From Renibacterium salmoninarum ATCC 33209 (lineage in GTDB: Bacteria; Actinomycetota; Actinomycetes; Actinomycetales; Micrococcaceae): a stretch of 64,000 nucleotides of DNA. This document shows positions 37,751-46,410 of the stretch, one piece after another. The stretch lies in assembly GCF_000018885.1 (NCBI RefSeq), contig NC_010168.1, positions 2,356,001-2,420,000 of the forward strand, written 5' to 3'. The notes under the pieces are model-generated. The model made no database searches. It had not been told where the DNA came from and worked only from the letters and a program-made list of their open reading frames with translations. How positions within the stretch are numbered: the stretch's first letter is position 1; each line of letters begins with the position of its first letter. Made by a program: the position numbers and the translations under genes.

Positions 37751-39100
37751 TCACCCAGCGGCGGCCGCCGTCGCCTCCGCGATGGCTCGCTCCTCATCTG
37801 TGGGCACCACCAATACCGGAATTTTCGAATCAACTGCGCTAATCAAGCGAGCTTCCTCCGACCGCACTGCATTGGCTCCGGCATCGAGCACAATACCGAG
37901 TGCACCGAGTCGAGCCACTACTAGCTCACGAAATCGGCTCGAATTTTGACCGATACCGGCGGTAAATACCAGCGCTTTCGCTCCATCAACAGCCACATGA
38001 TACGCACCGACGTACTTAGCCAATCGGTAGCTTGTCACCGCGAGCGCCATTTTGGCTCCCGCGTCACCTGACTCGGCAAGTTCCACCACAGAACGCATGT
38101 CATTGTCGCCGGCCAACGCCAGTAAGCCTGACTCCCGGTTGAGCATCGTGTCCAGGGCATCCGCGTCGTAGCCCTGCCGTGCCAGGTAAACCAGGATTGA
38201 CGGGTCAAGATCACCGCTACGGGCGCCCATGACCAGACCTTCGAGCGGAGTGAAACCCATTGAGGTGTCGATGCTTTTTCCCGCCTTGACCGCGGTAATC
38301 GAAGCACCGTTGCCGAGGTGCGCAATGACGCCGTCGAACTTCTCCGGCGCTATCTGTAAAAACCTGGCCGCATGCCGGGAGACGTATTCGTGACTCGTCC
38401 CATGGAACCCGTAACGCCGAATGCCGTGTTTCCGGTACAACTCGTCGGTTAGCGTGTACCGCCAGGCTTCTTCCGGCAGGCTCCGATGAAAAGCCGTGTC
38501 AAACACCGCAACCTGTGGCAGATCTGGCCATTTAGCCGCAATAGCCCGGATTCCTAGTACATTGGCTGGATTATGCAGCGGCGCCAAAGGGTTGAGTCGT
38601 TCGATTGCCCGGGTAATTTCATTGTCAATAAGAACCGGCGCACTGAAACGCTCGCCACCATGAACTACCCGATGCCCCACCGCGTCGATTCGCAGCTGAC
38701 CAATTTCGGTAGCCACCAATTCCAACGCCTCAGCATGGTCAGCAACTTCGGATTGACCAATCTTTTCAATTAGCCCCTCAAGCAAGACTTCACCAGCTTC
38801 GCTCGCAATCTCCGAATAGATCGCGACGCAACGAGCGTCGATTTCCTCGCGCTGGCCAGCGGCGAGCAAAGAGCGAGCTTCTTTTGCCGTAATGCCACCT
38901 CTGCAAGCATTCGGCGAAAGATCAAAAGTCCGCGCCATCATGGCAACCATCGGATCATTCGCGGTGTCTTCTTCGGCCACGATCGGTCTGAAGAAGCCAA
39001 TCCGGTCTGCACGGCGGTGCATGGCATCAGCCAAACCCAAGGTAATGAGCGATTTACCGGATCCCGGCATGGTGGCACTGACGTAAATCCCCTGAGTCAT
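37751..39100 (-). pseudogene. In-frame deletion fusion of phosphate acetyltransferase (N-term) and acetate kinase
   Basis: 449 codons, no stop. Residues 1 to about 98 are the N-terminal P-loop domain of Pta (MTQGIYVSATMPGSGKS, IGFFRPIV, GGITAKEARSLL). From about residue 102 (AGEVLLEGLIEKIG) it is acetate kinase, with RVVHGGERFSAP, FDTAFH, YGFHGTSHEYV, HLGNGASI and MGARSGDLDP. Missing are the rest of Pta, including its catalytic domain, and the first ~25 residues of AckA with the conserved NSGSSSLK phosphate-binding strand. The junction is near 38791-38809. Normal actinobacterial order is pta then ackA, so a deletion of roughly 1.8-2 kb explains it. The product probably has neither activity. 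Confidence 0.88.
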
Positions 39101-39190
39101 GTAACCATCCTGCCAAACTCAAGGCTCAGATAGCTCGGATTGTGAGCAAATACTCGTCAATCAACCGATGCCCTTCAGCCACGAAATAGC

Positions 39191-40795
39191 TCAGCCGGGC
39201 GTGCAGTTACCGTTATTCGCTAGCAGGCTAACCAATGAATCGCTATTTCCGTTCCGCGCCAGCTGCTGCAAATACTGTTCGGTGACCGGTGGCGTAGAGG
39301 AGCTATTCGATCCACCTGGGGCCTGAGAAGTCGGCGGAACAGCCGGAGTCGAGGAAGCTCCGCCTGAGGCCTGCTGCGTAGGAGCACCCGATGCTGGCGT
39401 TGAATCTGCTGGCGGCGTCTTGCCTAGCAACGCTGAAACGCGGCTCTTGATCTGGGCAAAATCAGGATAGGTGGAAAACTCAATTCCGAAATCTGGTGGA
39501 CCCAGGGTCAGTTTCTTGACCTCTTGGCCCTGAGATTTTAGAGCCAGCCCAACAAAGGTTCCGAGCTGTTCGGTAGTGATATCCGATTCCATGATCTGAG
39601 TACCGGCCTTGGCTAGCTCGCCGAATTTGGTGAGCACCTTGAGCGGGTCCATTTGCTTCACTAGCGCCTGAACCACGCACTGCTGCCGCGAGCTGCGTGC
39701 ATAATCAGTGGTCCACTCACGGGAGCGCGCGTACCAAAGCGCGTGGTACCCGTCCAGAGTCTGAGCACCGGGCGCAATCCAACCCTCAGGCGGCAAATGC
39801 AAGCCGTTGATACCGATAGCCTCACCACTGATAGGTACCCAACCGCCAGCATTGATCTTGACGCCACCGAACAGATCCACAAGTTGCGAGAAATTGTCCA
39901 TGTCCACAATGACAAACGCCTGCATGGTCAGGCCCAGGATTTCTCCGACGGTTTCCATCATTGCTTTAGCACTAGGATCAGCAGCTCCCGGGTACAACGA
40001 AGCATAGTTCTCAGAGACCTTGGAGTAGAGATTGCCAATGATGCATTCGTCGCCACAGCTAAATCCAGTGGGAAAAACCTTCTTCAGCGGCGAAGAAGCC
40101 GGGAAAGGGGCTCCTTGGAAATTACGCGGCAGGCTGATCGTTGCTGCGGCGCCAGTGGTCGCGTCCACGCTAATCGCCATGATGCTGTCCGGCCGACGAC
40201 CGACCCGGTCTTCTCCGGCGTCGCCGCCCATAACCAAGAAGTTGTACCGGCCATCAATGGGATTCAAGAAGGGAGTAACCGGTTTATCGTCGGCACCTCC
40301 GGCAACAGGTCCGCTAAAAATATCCGCGAGCGCATTACGACTGAGATTGACCAGATAGGCCGCATAGCCGGTGCCGCCAGCGGTAAACAGCAGTAGTGGA
40401 ACAAGCACGACGACGGTCCCGACTTTAAGCGCGGATCGCAGCCTGGGGAATCGGACTAAGCCGAAGATATCCAGATAAGTAATCACGTACCAGAGTGATA
40501 GCGAGGCCAGACCAACCAGAACGGCCATCGAGCGACCCGGGTGTGTGATGCGCGAAATTGCCGAGGTCTTGTCAACAAGTACCGAAACGCCAACGTACGC
40601 AGCCGCTGCCCAAAATATCGCGGGAATGACCAAAAAGAGCCAGCGTAACCAGGTGTTGCCACCGCGGATGAATCTCGGCGCACCAGGGAAAACTGCATTG
40701 AGCAAAAGTAACCCGAAGGTTGGTCCCGGCCTGGTGGGACCTTCCAGCGGTACCAGGTGGCGCGGTGATTCGCGCCGTCTGGATTGACGGCTCAT
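39191..40795 (-). CDS. LytR-CpsA-Psr (LCP) family cell wall polymer ligase
   Basis: About 534 residues from MSRQSRRRESPRH. Several N-terminal membrane segments (WLRWLFLVIPAIFWAAAAYVG, VLVGLASLSLWYVITYL, VVVLVPLLLFTAGG) are followed by the extracellular LCP domain: YNFLVMGGDAGEDRVGRRPDSIM, ISLPRNFQ and ARSREWTTDYARSSRQQCVVQAL with the conserved Arg residues. The C-terminal tail is rich in Pro, Ser and Gln. The family attaches teichoic acids or polysaccharides to peptidoglycan. Intact. Confidence 0.88.
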   Translation of the reverse strand: MSRQSRRRESPRHLVPLEGPTRPGPTFGLLLLNAVFPGAPRFIRGGNTWLRWLFLVIPAIFWAAAAYVGVSVLVDKTSAISRITHPGRSMAVLVGLASLSLWYVITYLDIFGLVRFPRLRSALKVGTVVVLVPLLLFTAGGTGYAAYLVNLSRNALADIFSGPVAGGADDKPVTPFLNPIDGRYNFLVMGGDAGEDRVGRRPDSIMAISVDATTGAAATISLPRNFQGAPFPASSPLKKVFPTGFSCGDECIIGNLYSKVSENYASLYPGAADPSAKAMMETVGEILGLTMQAFVIVDMDNFSQLVDLFGGVKINAGGWVPISGEAIGINGLHLPPEGWIAPGAQTLDGYHALWYARSREWTTDYARSSRQQCVVQALVKQMDPLKVLTKFGELAKAGTQIMESDITTEQLGTFVGLALKSQGQEVKKLTLGPPDFGIEFSTYPDFAQIKSRVSALLGKTPPADSTPASGAPTQQASGGASSTPAVPPTSQAPGGSNSSSTPPVTEQYLQQLARNGNSDSLVSLLANNGNCTPG

Positions 40796-40934
40796 ATTGG
40801 CTTCCCTCACTGATCATTCCCCCGGAGTGGCTTAAGGGTTGAGAATACGCCATCGCATCAGTCCATCAAGCAGGCCTTTGTTTGGGCTGAGCAAAATGTC
40901 TCGGTCTTGACACAGTCCGATGAACAGGATTACC

Positions 40935-40954
40935 TAATGAACATTCAGTCAGTA
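40935..40954. promoter_or_regulatory. PaaR-type operator upstream of paaI-paaK-paaR
   Basis: taatgaacattcagtcagta; its complement, tactgactgaatgttcatta, aligns with the paaA site. Located 33 bases before the chosen paaI start, which implies autoregulation of the regulator at the end of this operon. Confidence 0.65.
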
Positions 40955-40987
40955 AATAACCTGCTTGTTCAGCCTCCGGAGGCCACT

Positions 40988-41407
40988 ATGACGCATCCAA
41001 TGCTTGAAGGCGAGGCCGCCTCCGACTGGCTTGGTATCACTATCGACAAGATCAGCGACGGCCACGCAACGTTGTCGATGACGTTACGGCCCGAGATGAT
41101 GAACGGTTTTGGCGTAAGCCACGGCGGCATGATCTTTGCCTTTGCCGACTCGGCATTTGCTTTTGCTTGCAATCCTGCGGATTCCGACGGCTCGACTCAA
41201 ACAGTGGCGGCTGGCGTCGATATCAATTTTCTGGCACCAAGCCGGGCGGGCCAAAGACTGACAGCGGTAGCCAACAGACGGGCGCAGACCGGCCGTAGCG
41301 GTATTTACGATGTGCAAGTTTTTGCTGAATCTGATGCCAGCCCGGAACTCATTGCCGAGTTCCGCGGACGTTCCCGAACCATTCCTACTCGAGGGAGCAA
41401 TGCATGA
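40988..41407 (+). CDS. paaI: PaaI-type acyl-CoA thioesterase
   Basis: 139 residues from ATG 40988, chosen because GGAGG lies 5 bases upstream. Hotdog fold with the PaaI signature MNGFGVSHGGMIFAFADSAFAFACN, including the Asp used in catalysis. It hydrolyses ring-hydroxylated phenylacetyl-CoA intermediates and so relieves CoA trapping. Its stop overlaps the paaK start (ATGA). Intact. Confidence 0.9.
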   Translation: MTHPMLEGEAASDWLGITIDKISDGHATLSMTLRPEMMNGFGVSHGGMIFAFADSAFAFACNPADSDGSTQTVAAGVDINFLAPSRAGQRLTAVANRRAQTGRSGIYDVQVFAESDASPELIAEFRGRSRTIPTRGSNA

Positions 41408-42702
41408 ATAACGCTGAAGACCCGCAGTTTTTTGACCGCGAGCGCATTGAAGAACTGCAATTGGCCAGGCTCCAACAAACTGTTCATTATGCCTATGACC
41501 GCGTTCCGCTCTACCAACGAAAATTTGATGCCGCAGGGGTTAAGCCATCAGATTTGCGCACTCTAGATGATTTGGCGCTCTTCCCTTACACGACCAAGGA
41601 AGATCTACGAGCTGAGTATCCCTTTGGCATGTTTGCCGTTCCGCAGTCCGAAGTGGCCCGGATTCATGCCTCCTCTGGTACCACCGGCAAACCTACCGTG
41701 GTGGGCTATACCGCGCAGGATCTAAAAAACTGGGCTTCCCTAGTGGCTCGGTCAATAAGCGCTTCTGGGGCACGACCAGGCCACAAGGTGCACATTGCTT
41801 ACGGCTACGGGCTCTTTACTGGCGGCCTAGGCGCGCATTACGGTGCCGAAGCGCTGGGCTGCACCGTGATTCCGATGTCTGGCGGGCAGACTGAAAAACA
41901 GATTCAACTGATCCAGGACTTTGAGCCGGATGTCATCATGTGTACGCCAACCTATTTATTGACCATCATGGATGCGATGGTGCGACGCGGCATCGAGCCA
42001 CAGTCAACTTCGCTCAAATTCGCGGTCTGCGGTGCTGAGCCCTGGACCGAAGAAATGCGGCACGAGCTGGAAGCGGGGCTTGGGCTCAAAGCCAGTGACA
42101 TTTATGGCCTTTCCGAAGTGATTGGGCCTGGAGTCGCCGGCGAATTCGTCGAAACACAGGATGGATCTCACATTTGGGAAGATCACTTTCGACCCGAGAT
42201 TGTTGACCCATACACCTTGGATAATGTGCTGCCGGACGGTGAAACGGGTGAGCTAGTTTTCACCACGTTGACCAAAAAAGCCCTACCCATAATTCGATAC
42301 CGCACGAAAGATCTGACCCGATTATTGCCCGGTACCGCACGGCCTGGCATGCGTCGAATGGCTCGGATTGGCGGCCGCACGGACGACATGATTATTTTGC
42401 GCGGCGTCAATCTTTTCCCTTCTCAAATCGAGGAAATCGCACTGCGCATCCCCGATCTCAGCCCACACTTCCAGCTTGAGATCACTCGCAGTCCCGGGCA
42501 ACAGATGGATGAATTGACCGTCAAAGTTGAACCGCGAGAAGGCACTTCCGTAGCGCAACGAGACGCGGCGGTAGCCCTGCTGCGGAAGGAGATCAAAGTG
42601 CACATTGGCTCTTCGGCCGCGATCGTCGTCGTCGATCCTGGCACTTTGGAACGCTCCAATGGCAAACTTCGCCGCGTTTACGATCTGCGGGAGAAGCCAT
42701 GA
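41404..42702 (+). CDS. paaK: Phenylacetate-CoA ligase
   Basis: 432 residues, normal length. Adenylate-forming motif ASSGTTGKPTVVGYT near residue 90, AYGYGLFTGGLGAHYGAEALG, YGLSEVIGPGVA and GRTDDMIILRGVNLFPSQIEEI. It activates phenylacetate to phenylacetyl-CoA with ATP. Coupled to paaI and paaR by 4-base ATGA overlaps. Intact. Confidence 0.95.
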   Translation: MNNAEDPQFFDRERIEELQLARLQQTVHYAYDRVPLYQRKFDAAGVKPSDLRTLDDLALFPYTTKEDLRAEYPFGMFAVPQSEVARIHASSGTTGKPTVVGYTAQDLKNWASLVARSISASGARPGHKVHIAYGYGLFTGGLGAHYGAEALGCTVIPMSGGQTEKQIQLIQDFEPDVIMCTPTYLLTIMDAMVRRGIEPQSTSLKFAVCGAEPWTEEMRHELEAGLGLKASDIYGLSEVIGPGVAGEFVETQDGSHIWEDHFRPEIVDPYTLDNVLPDGETGELVFTTLTKKALPIIRYRTKDLTRLLPGTARPGMRRMARIGGRTDDMIILRGVNLFPSQIEEIALRIPDLSPHFQLEITRSPGQQMDELTVKVEPREGTSVAQRDAAVALLRKEIKVHIGSSAAIVVVDPGTLERSNGKLRRVYDLREKP

Positions 42703-43289
42703 CGGTCAACGCGGCGCGGCGCGGCAGACCCGGTTATGACCAAGAGACTGTCCTTCGAATAGCTGTTGAGGCGTTCAACCAGCACGGATATGAAGCAACC
42801 TCAATGGGGCTTCTGGCTGAACGGCTAGGTGTCTCAAAATCTGCTATCTACCACCACGTAGATTCCAAAGAGGCGCTATTGGAGCTCGCTTTGGATCAGG
42901 CACTTGGCGGTCTTGAAGCAGTTTTAGCGGCTTCTTCTGCAGCAGAAAAGCCTGACGCCAGATTAGAGCGAGTGCTTCGTGGCACGGTTGCGGTGCTCGT
43001 GGAGAAGCTGCCCTATGTCACGTTGCTGCTGAGGTTGCGCGGGAACACGGCGATGGAGCGCGAGGCGCTGCGCCGTCGTCGTGATTTTGACCGTGAAGTC
43101 TCAATATTGGTTTCGGCAGCTCAGGCCGGTGGTTCGCTTCGTTCAGACACTGATGCTCGAACGGCAGAGCGGCTGCTCGTCGGCACGATCAACTCAATAG
43201 TCGGATGGTACCGACCAGGCGGATCCCTGAGTGCGGCCAAATTAGCTGACCAGGTGATTGCCATGGTGTTTGACGGACTCCGACTCTAA
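42699..43289 (+). CDS. paaR: TetR-family regulator of phenylacetate catabolism
   Basis: 196 residues. The helix-turn-helix region is YDQETVLRIAVEAFNQHGYEATSMGLLAERLGVSKSAIYHHVDSKEALL. Its place as the last gene of the paaI-paaK operon, and the four operator-like palindromes at paa promoters, identify it as the likely PaaR repressor relieved by phenylacetyl-CoA. The C-terminal ligand domain is unremarkable. Intact. Confidence 0.85.
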   Translation: MTVNAARRGRPGYDQETVLRIAVEAFNQHGYEATSMGLLAERLGVSKSAIYHHVDSKEALLELALDQALGGLEAVLAASSAAEKPDARLERVLRGTVAVLVEKLPYVTLLLRLRGNTAMEREALRRRRDFDREVSILVSAAQAGGSLRSDTDARTAERLLVGTINSIVGWYRPGGSLSAAKLADQVIAMVFDGLRL

Positions 43290-43294
43290 TCCGA

Positions 43295-43375
43295 AAGTCA
43301 TGTCCCCGCTCAGACCGCTGTGCGGGGACATAAGTACTTATGTCCCCTCTTCGCCCCTATCGCTGGGACATAACT
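43295..43375. repeat. Palindromic repeat cluster at the 3' end of DUF559 gene 2
   Basis: Four copies of a ggggacataagt-type unit in alternating orientation, at 43295-43309, 43322-43335, 43336-43347 and 43365-43375. The middle two form a perfect 24-base palindrome (43324-43347). The last copy lies inside the final codons of the DUF559 pseudogene. Confidence 0.9.
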
Positions 43376-44197
43376 TTGGTCATTGCGCTGCTTACTAGTT
43401 GCAGAAACTCTTCGGGGTGGTAGAAAACGGTGCTGTACTTGACGCGGAGGGTTGGAATCCCGTTGACCACGTAGTAGTTATTCCGACGCCGGTCCTCATC
43501 AAAGGCGGTCTCCGTCGAATGGTGCTCGCGGCCGTCAAGTTCCAAGCCCAGAACGCCGTCCAGCAGCATGTCTAGCCGGCCCAGTCCTGGGAAATATTTT
43601 TGAATTTGCACCTGATAACCGGCGCTCTCAAGTTCGTAGCGGGCCACCGTTTCCAAAATTGACTCTGACGCCGGGTTGATTCGGGCAACAATCGCGTTGA
43701 TTTTGGCATTTATTACGGCCCAAAGTCGCCGCGCGCAATTGCGCCAAAGTCAGTTGCCGGAGCACTACACTCGATTCCGCCACGGCGAATGCCTCGCGCT
43801 CCGGCAAACAGCGTAGACATTGAAGTACAACGTCGAGCACAGAAGGACGCCCTCGGCTTCGGTGCCGGATAAATGGCCCTGAGATCCGACTGTTCGGCGC
43901 ACAAACATGCCACTTCTCGGGCTTACTGACAACCCATAATCCGCGGGTAACCGCTGCTGAGATACAGCCGAGCTCAGCACCCCGACGACGAGCGTCGATC
44001 CACCAGCTTGGTGTTCCGGTCACGGCATAAACGCCCCGCGGAAACAGCGCTATCTGACTAGATTCAACAGCATGCGCCATCATTTTCGGCGTCACCCCGG
44101 CACGCAACAGCTCAACCCGACGCACCGCGCCACCTTGCAACAATGCCAGTTGGACAATTTTTCGATCCACCATCTCATCCTGGCGTAATAAGCCCAC
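43357..44197 (-). pseudogene. AbiEi-like/DUF559 nuclease-fold protein (copy 2), frameshifted
   Basis: A paralogue of 6009-6845. The N-terminal half has VQLALLQGGAVRRVELLRAGVTPKMM, then FPRGVYAVTG. The C-terminal half has the nuclease-like LGRLDMLLDGVLGLELDGREHHS and DEDRRRNNYYVVNGIPTLRVKY. Removing one base from a GGG run near 43719-43721 joins the halves as AATLAVINAKINAIVARINPASESI, so a +1 insertion broke it. Start is GTG 44197 or ATG 44173. Palindromic repeats of one shared family flank both ends. Its own start lies about 30 bases from the upstream repeats. Confidence 0.8.
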
Positions 44198-44228
44198 GCC
44201 GTCAGGAGTTAAATCCGGACTGTGGATA

Positions 44229-44287
44229 ACTTATGTCCCAGACAAAATGTCTGCGCGGGGACATAAGTAGTTATGTCCCCGCGCAGA
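44229..44287. repeat. Palindromic repeat cluster upstream of DUF559 gene 2
   Basis: Units acttatgtccc (44229-44239), gggacataagt (44258-44268) and a third inverted copy. 44250-44266 and 44271-44287 form a perfect 17-base stem with a 4-base loop (gtag). The core is the same as in the 3' cluster at 43295-43375. A weak fourth unit may lie near 44296-44302. Confidence 0.9.
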
Positions 44288-44337
44288 GCCCAAAGATGGG
44301 ACTCTACGAAACTTTGCAGCAGGCTAATTGGACACCG

Positions 44338-44406
44338 CTTGGCTAAGCTGCCTCACCAATGAATGCTTGCCTTGGGTAGCCATTGTTTTCGACGGACTCC
44401 CGGAGT
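44338..44406 (+). pseudogene. Possible remnant of a TetR gene 3' end
   Basis: gta gcc att gtt ttc gac gga ctc reads VAIVFDGL and stops two codons later. This parallels the end of paaR (VIAMVFDGLRL). Upstream, in a shifted frame, AKLPHQ parallels AKLADQ. The similarity covers about 60 bases with a small insertion. It may be the tail of a lost regulator gene beside the MFS gene. Confidence 0.4.
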
Positions 44407-44469
44407 AAGTTGCTGATGAGGCGGGGCTAATGACCGACGACGCCGTGCCAGGACTCAAGGAGGAGTACC

Positions 44470-45948
44470 GTGAGCAACGCGCTCAGCGAGACACCGAAGC
44501 CGATCCGGAGTGTGGTTGCGGCCCGGATGGACAGACTGCCGTGGACTAAATTCCATTGGACGGTGGTGATTGGCCTTGGTGTCTCCTGGATATTGGATGG
44601 CCTGGAAGTCCAAATCGTGGCTCAAAATGGCTTCCAACAAGCACTTGGTATGGACAGCGCTCAGATCGGTTTGACCGGCACGATTTACTTGATTTGGCAG
44701 GTCGCGGGGTCTCTAGTCTTCGGCCGCATGGCTGACCGATTAGGCCGTAAGCGGCTCTTCATCCTGACGCTGGCAATCTACCTGGTTGGCAGCGGCATTG
44801 CTGGTTTTTCACCGAATATGGAATTCCTCTGGGTCTTCAGATTCATCGCAGGGATGGGTATTGGCGGCGAAAATACCGCGATCAACTCGGCGATCGACGA
44901 ATTGATCCCTTCGCACTACCGGGGGCGGGTTGATATTGCGATCAACGGAACATATTGGGCCGGTGCTGCCCTGGGCGCCACTGCCAATATCTTCCTCCTA
45001 CCTGGCGGTTCTGAGGCAGCTGATTCATTTGCCAACGGTTGGGGCTGGCGCATCGGGTTCTTCGTTGGCCCCGTCTTGGGATTTATCATCATCTATCTGC
45101 GACGGCATATTCCGGAAAGTCCGCGCTGGCTGGTCACTCATGGTCATCAAGCCGAAGCCGAAGCCACGGTCGACAAAATCGAGGCGGACATTAGAGCTTC
45201 TGGCTGCGAGCTCAGTGAAGTTTCTGATGACCAGGCGATGCTGATAGCTCCGATGAAGAGCGTGCCCTTTGGAAAGGTGTTTCGAGTATTCGTCTTCCAA
45301 TATCCAAAACGCACCTTCCTGAGCTTGAGCATGATGATTACGCAATCCTTTCTCTACAACGCAATCTTTTTCAGTTATGCGCTAGTCCTGGAAAACTTTT
45401 ACGCCGTGCCTAAAGGCACAACTGGGTTCTATATTTTTCCTTTCGCCATTGGCAATTTGCTCGGACCATTGCTGCTTGGACCGCTCTTCGACACCATTGG
45501 CAGACGGAAAATGATTTTCACTACCTATGGTTTGGCTGGCGTGGTGCTCGCGGTGTCCGCCGCACTTTTCCAAGCGAACGTTCTGAACGCCACCACCCAC
45601 GTCATCTTGTGGTGTATCGCGTTTTTCTTCGCCTCGGCGGGAGCATCCTCGGCTTACCTGACCGTCAGCGAAATCTTCCCTTTGGAACTTCGCGGCCAAG
45701 CAATCTCGTATTTCTTCGCTGTCGCGCAAATAGTTGGCGCGCTTGGCCCGGTTATTTTCGGCGCCTTGGTGGGCGACGGCACTAGCCGCGGCCCAATCAC
45801 CGGCGGTTTCTATCTTGGCTCCGCGATTATGTTTGCCGGCGGGATCATTGCTTTGATCTTCGGCGTCAACGCGGAGCGACAATCATTGGAAATGATCGCG
45901 GATCCGCTGTCTAAAGTCAGCGAACCGAGCGATTCGAAGGGAGCATAA
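44470..45948 (+). CDS. MFS transporter (sugar/aromatic acid porter type)
   Basis: 492 residues, GTG start with GGAGGAG just upstream. About 12 membrane helices. Signature loops: GRMADRLGRKRLFIL after helix 2, FIAGMGIGGENTA and RRHIPESPRWLV, and in the second half GPLFDTIGRRKMIF. This is the pattern of the sugar porter and aromatic acid symporter groups. Position inside the paa region makes an aromatic acid substrate plausible but unproved. Forms a two-gene operon with the next gene. Intact. Confidence 0.82.
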   Translation: MSNALSETPKPIRSVVAARMDRLPWTKFHWTVVIGLGVSWILDGLEVQIVAQNGFQQALGMDSAQIGLTGTIYLIWQVAGSLVFGRMADRLGRKRLFILTLAIYLVGSGIAGFSPNMEFLWVFRFIAGMGIGGENTAINSAIDELIPSHYRGRVDIAINGTYWAGAALGATANIFLLPGGSEAADSFANGWGWRIGFFVGPVLGFIIIYLRRHIPESPRWLVTHGHQAEAEATVDKIEADIRASGCELSEVSDDQAMLIAPMKSVPFGKVFRVFVFQYPKRTFLSLSMMITQSFLYNAIFFSYALVLENFYAVPKGTTGFYIFPFAIGNLLGPLLLGPLFDTIGRRKMIFTTYGLAGVVLAVSAALFQANVLNATTHVILWCIAFFFASAGASSAYLTVSEIFPLELRGQAISYFFAVAQIVGALGPVIFGALVGDGTSRGPITGGFYLGSAIMFAGGIIALIFGVNAERQSLEMIADPLSKVSEPSDSKGA

Positions 45949-45949
45949 G

Positions 45950-46375
45950 GTGGGATTCGTCGTCGTTGGTGTCAGCGCGTCAAGTGGCTCGCCCGGTGCA
46001 TTGCGAATGGCCGCACACGAGGCGCAGCTTCGCGAAGCGCAGCTAATCGCAGTTCAAGCCTGGTCTGCGCCTAGAGCTCCGTCAGCTTCAGCTGGCAGAC
46101 CATCTGCGCTAACCGTCAACCCAGAGCGCCTTTTCCAAGCAGCGGAAAAGGCATTGCGAGATCAGGTTCTTGCGGTCCTCAAGTCTGAGGTTGAATGTCG
46201 CTTGGTGCGAGGCACGCCAGGCAAAGTACTCCTGAGCGAATCGGCCCATGCCGAGCTGCTAGTAGTCGATGCACCGCGCAGAAAGATCACTTCTACCTCA
46301 CCGTTACTGGCGCACAAGTTGGTCTACCGAGCTAGATGCCCGGTGTTAATCATGCCGCCGTCGCAAGCAAATTGA
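45950..46375 (+). CDS. Universal stress protein (UspA family)
   Basis: 141 residues, GTG start 1 base after the MFS stop. FVVVGVSASSGSPGALRMAAHEA at the N-terminus and LVYRARCPVLIMPP at the C-terminus fit the single-domain Usp fold. The ATP-binding glycine motif is weak. Usp genes cotranscribed with MFS genes are common in Arthrobacter-type genomes. Intact. Confidence 0.75.
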   Translation: MGFVVVGVSASSGSPGALRMAAHEAQLREAQLIAVQAWSAPRAPSASAGRPSALTVNPERLFQAAEKALRDQVLAVLKSEVECRLVRGTPGKVLLSESAHAELLVVDAPRRKITSTSPLLAHKLVYRARCPVLIMPPSQAN

Positions 46376-46410
46376 TCAGCGCAGTGCATCGCTAGCTAGG
46401 AGCGAGCGGG

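Noticed and set aside
43295..44287. CRISPR-like array suggested by the repeated ggggacataagt units
   Set aside because: Units alternate in orientation, spacing is irregular and there are no spacers of equal length or cas genes.
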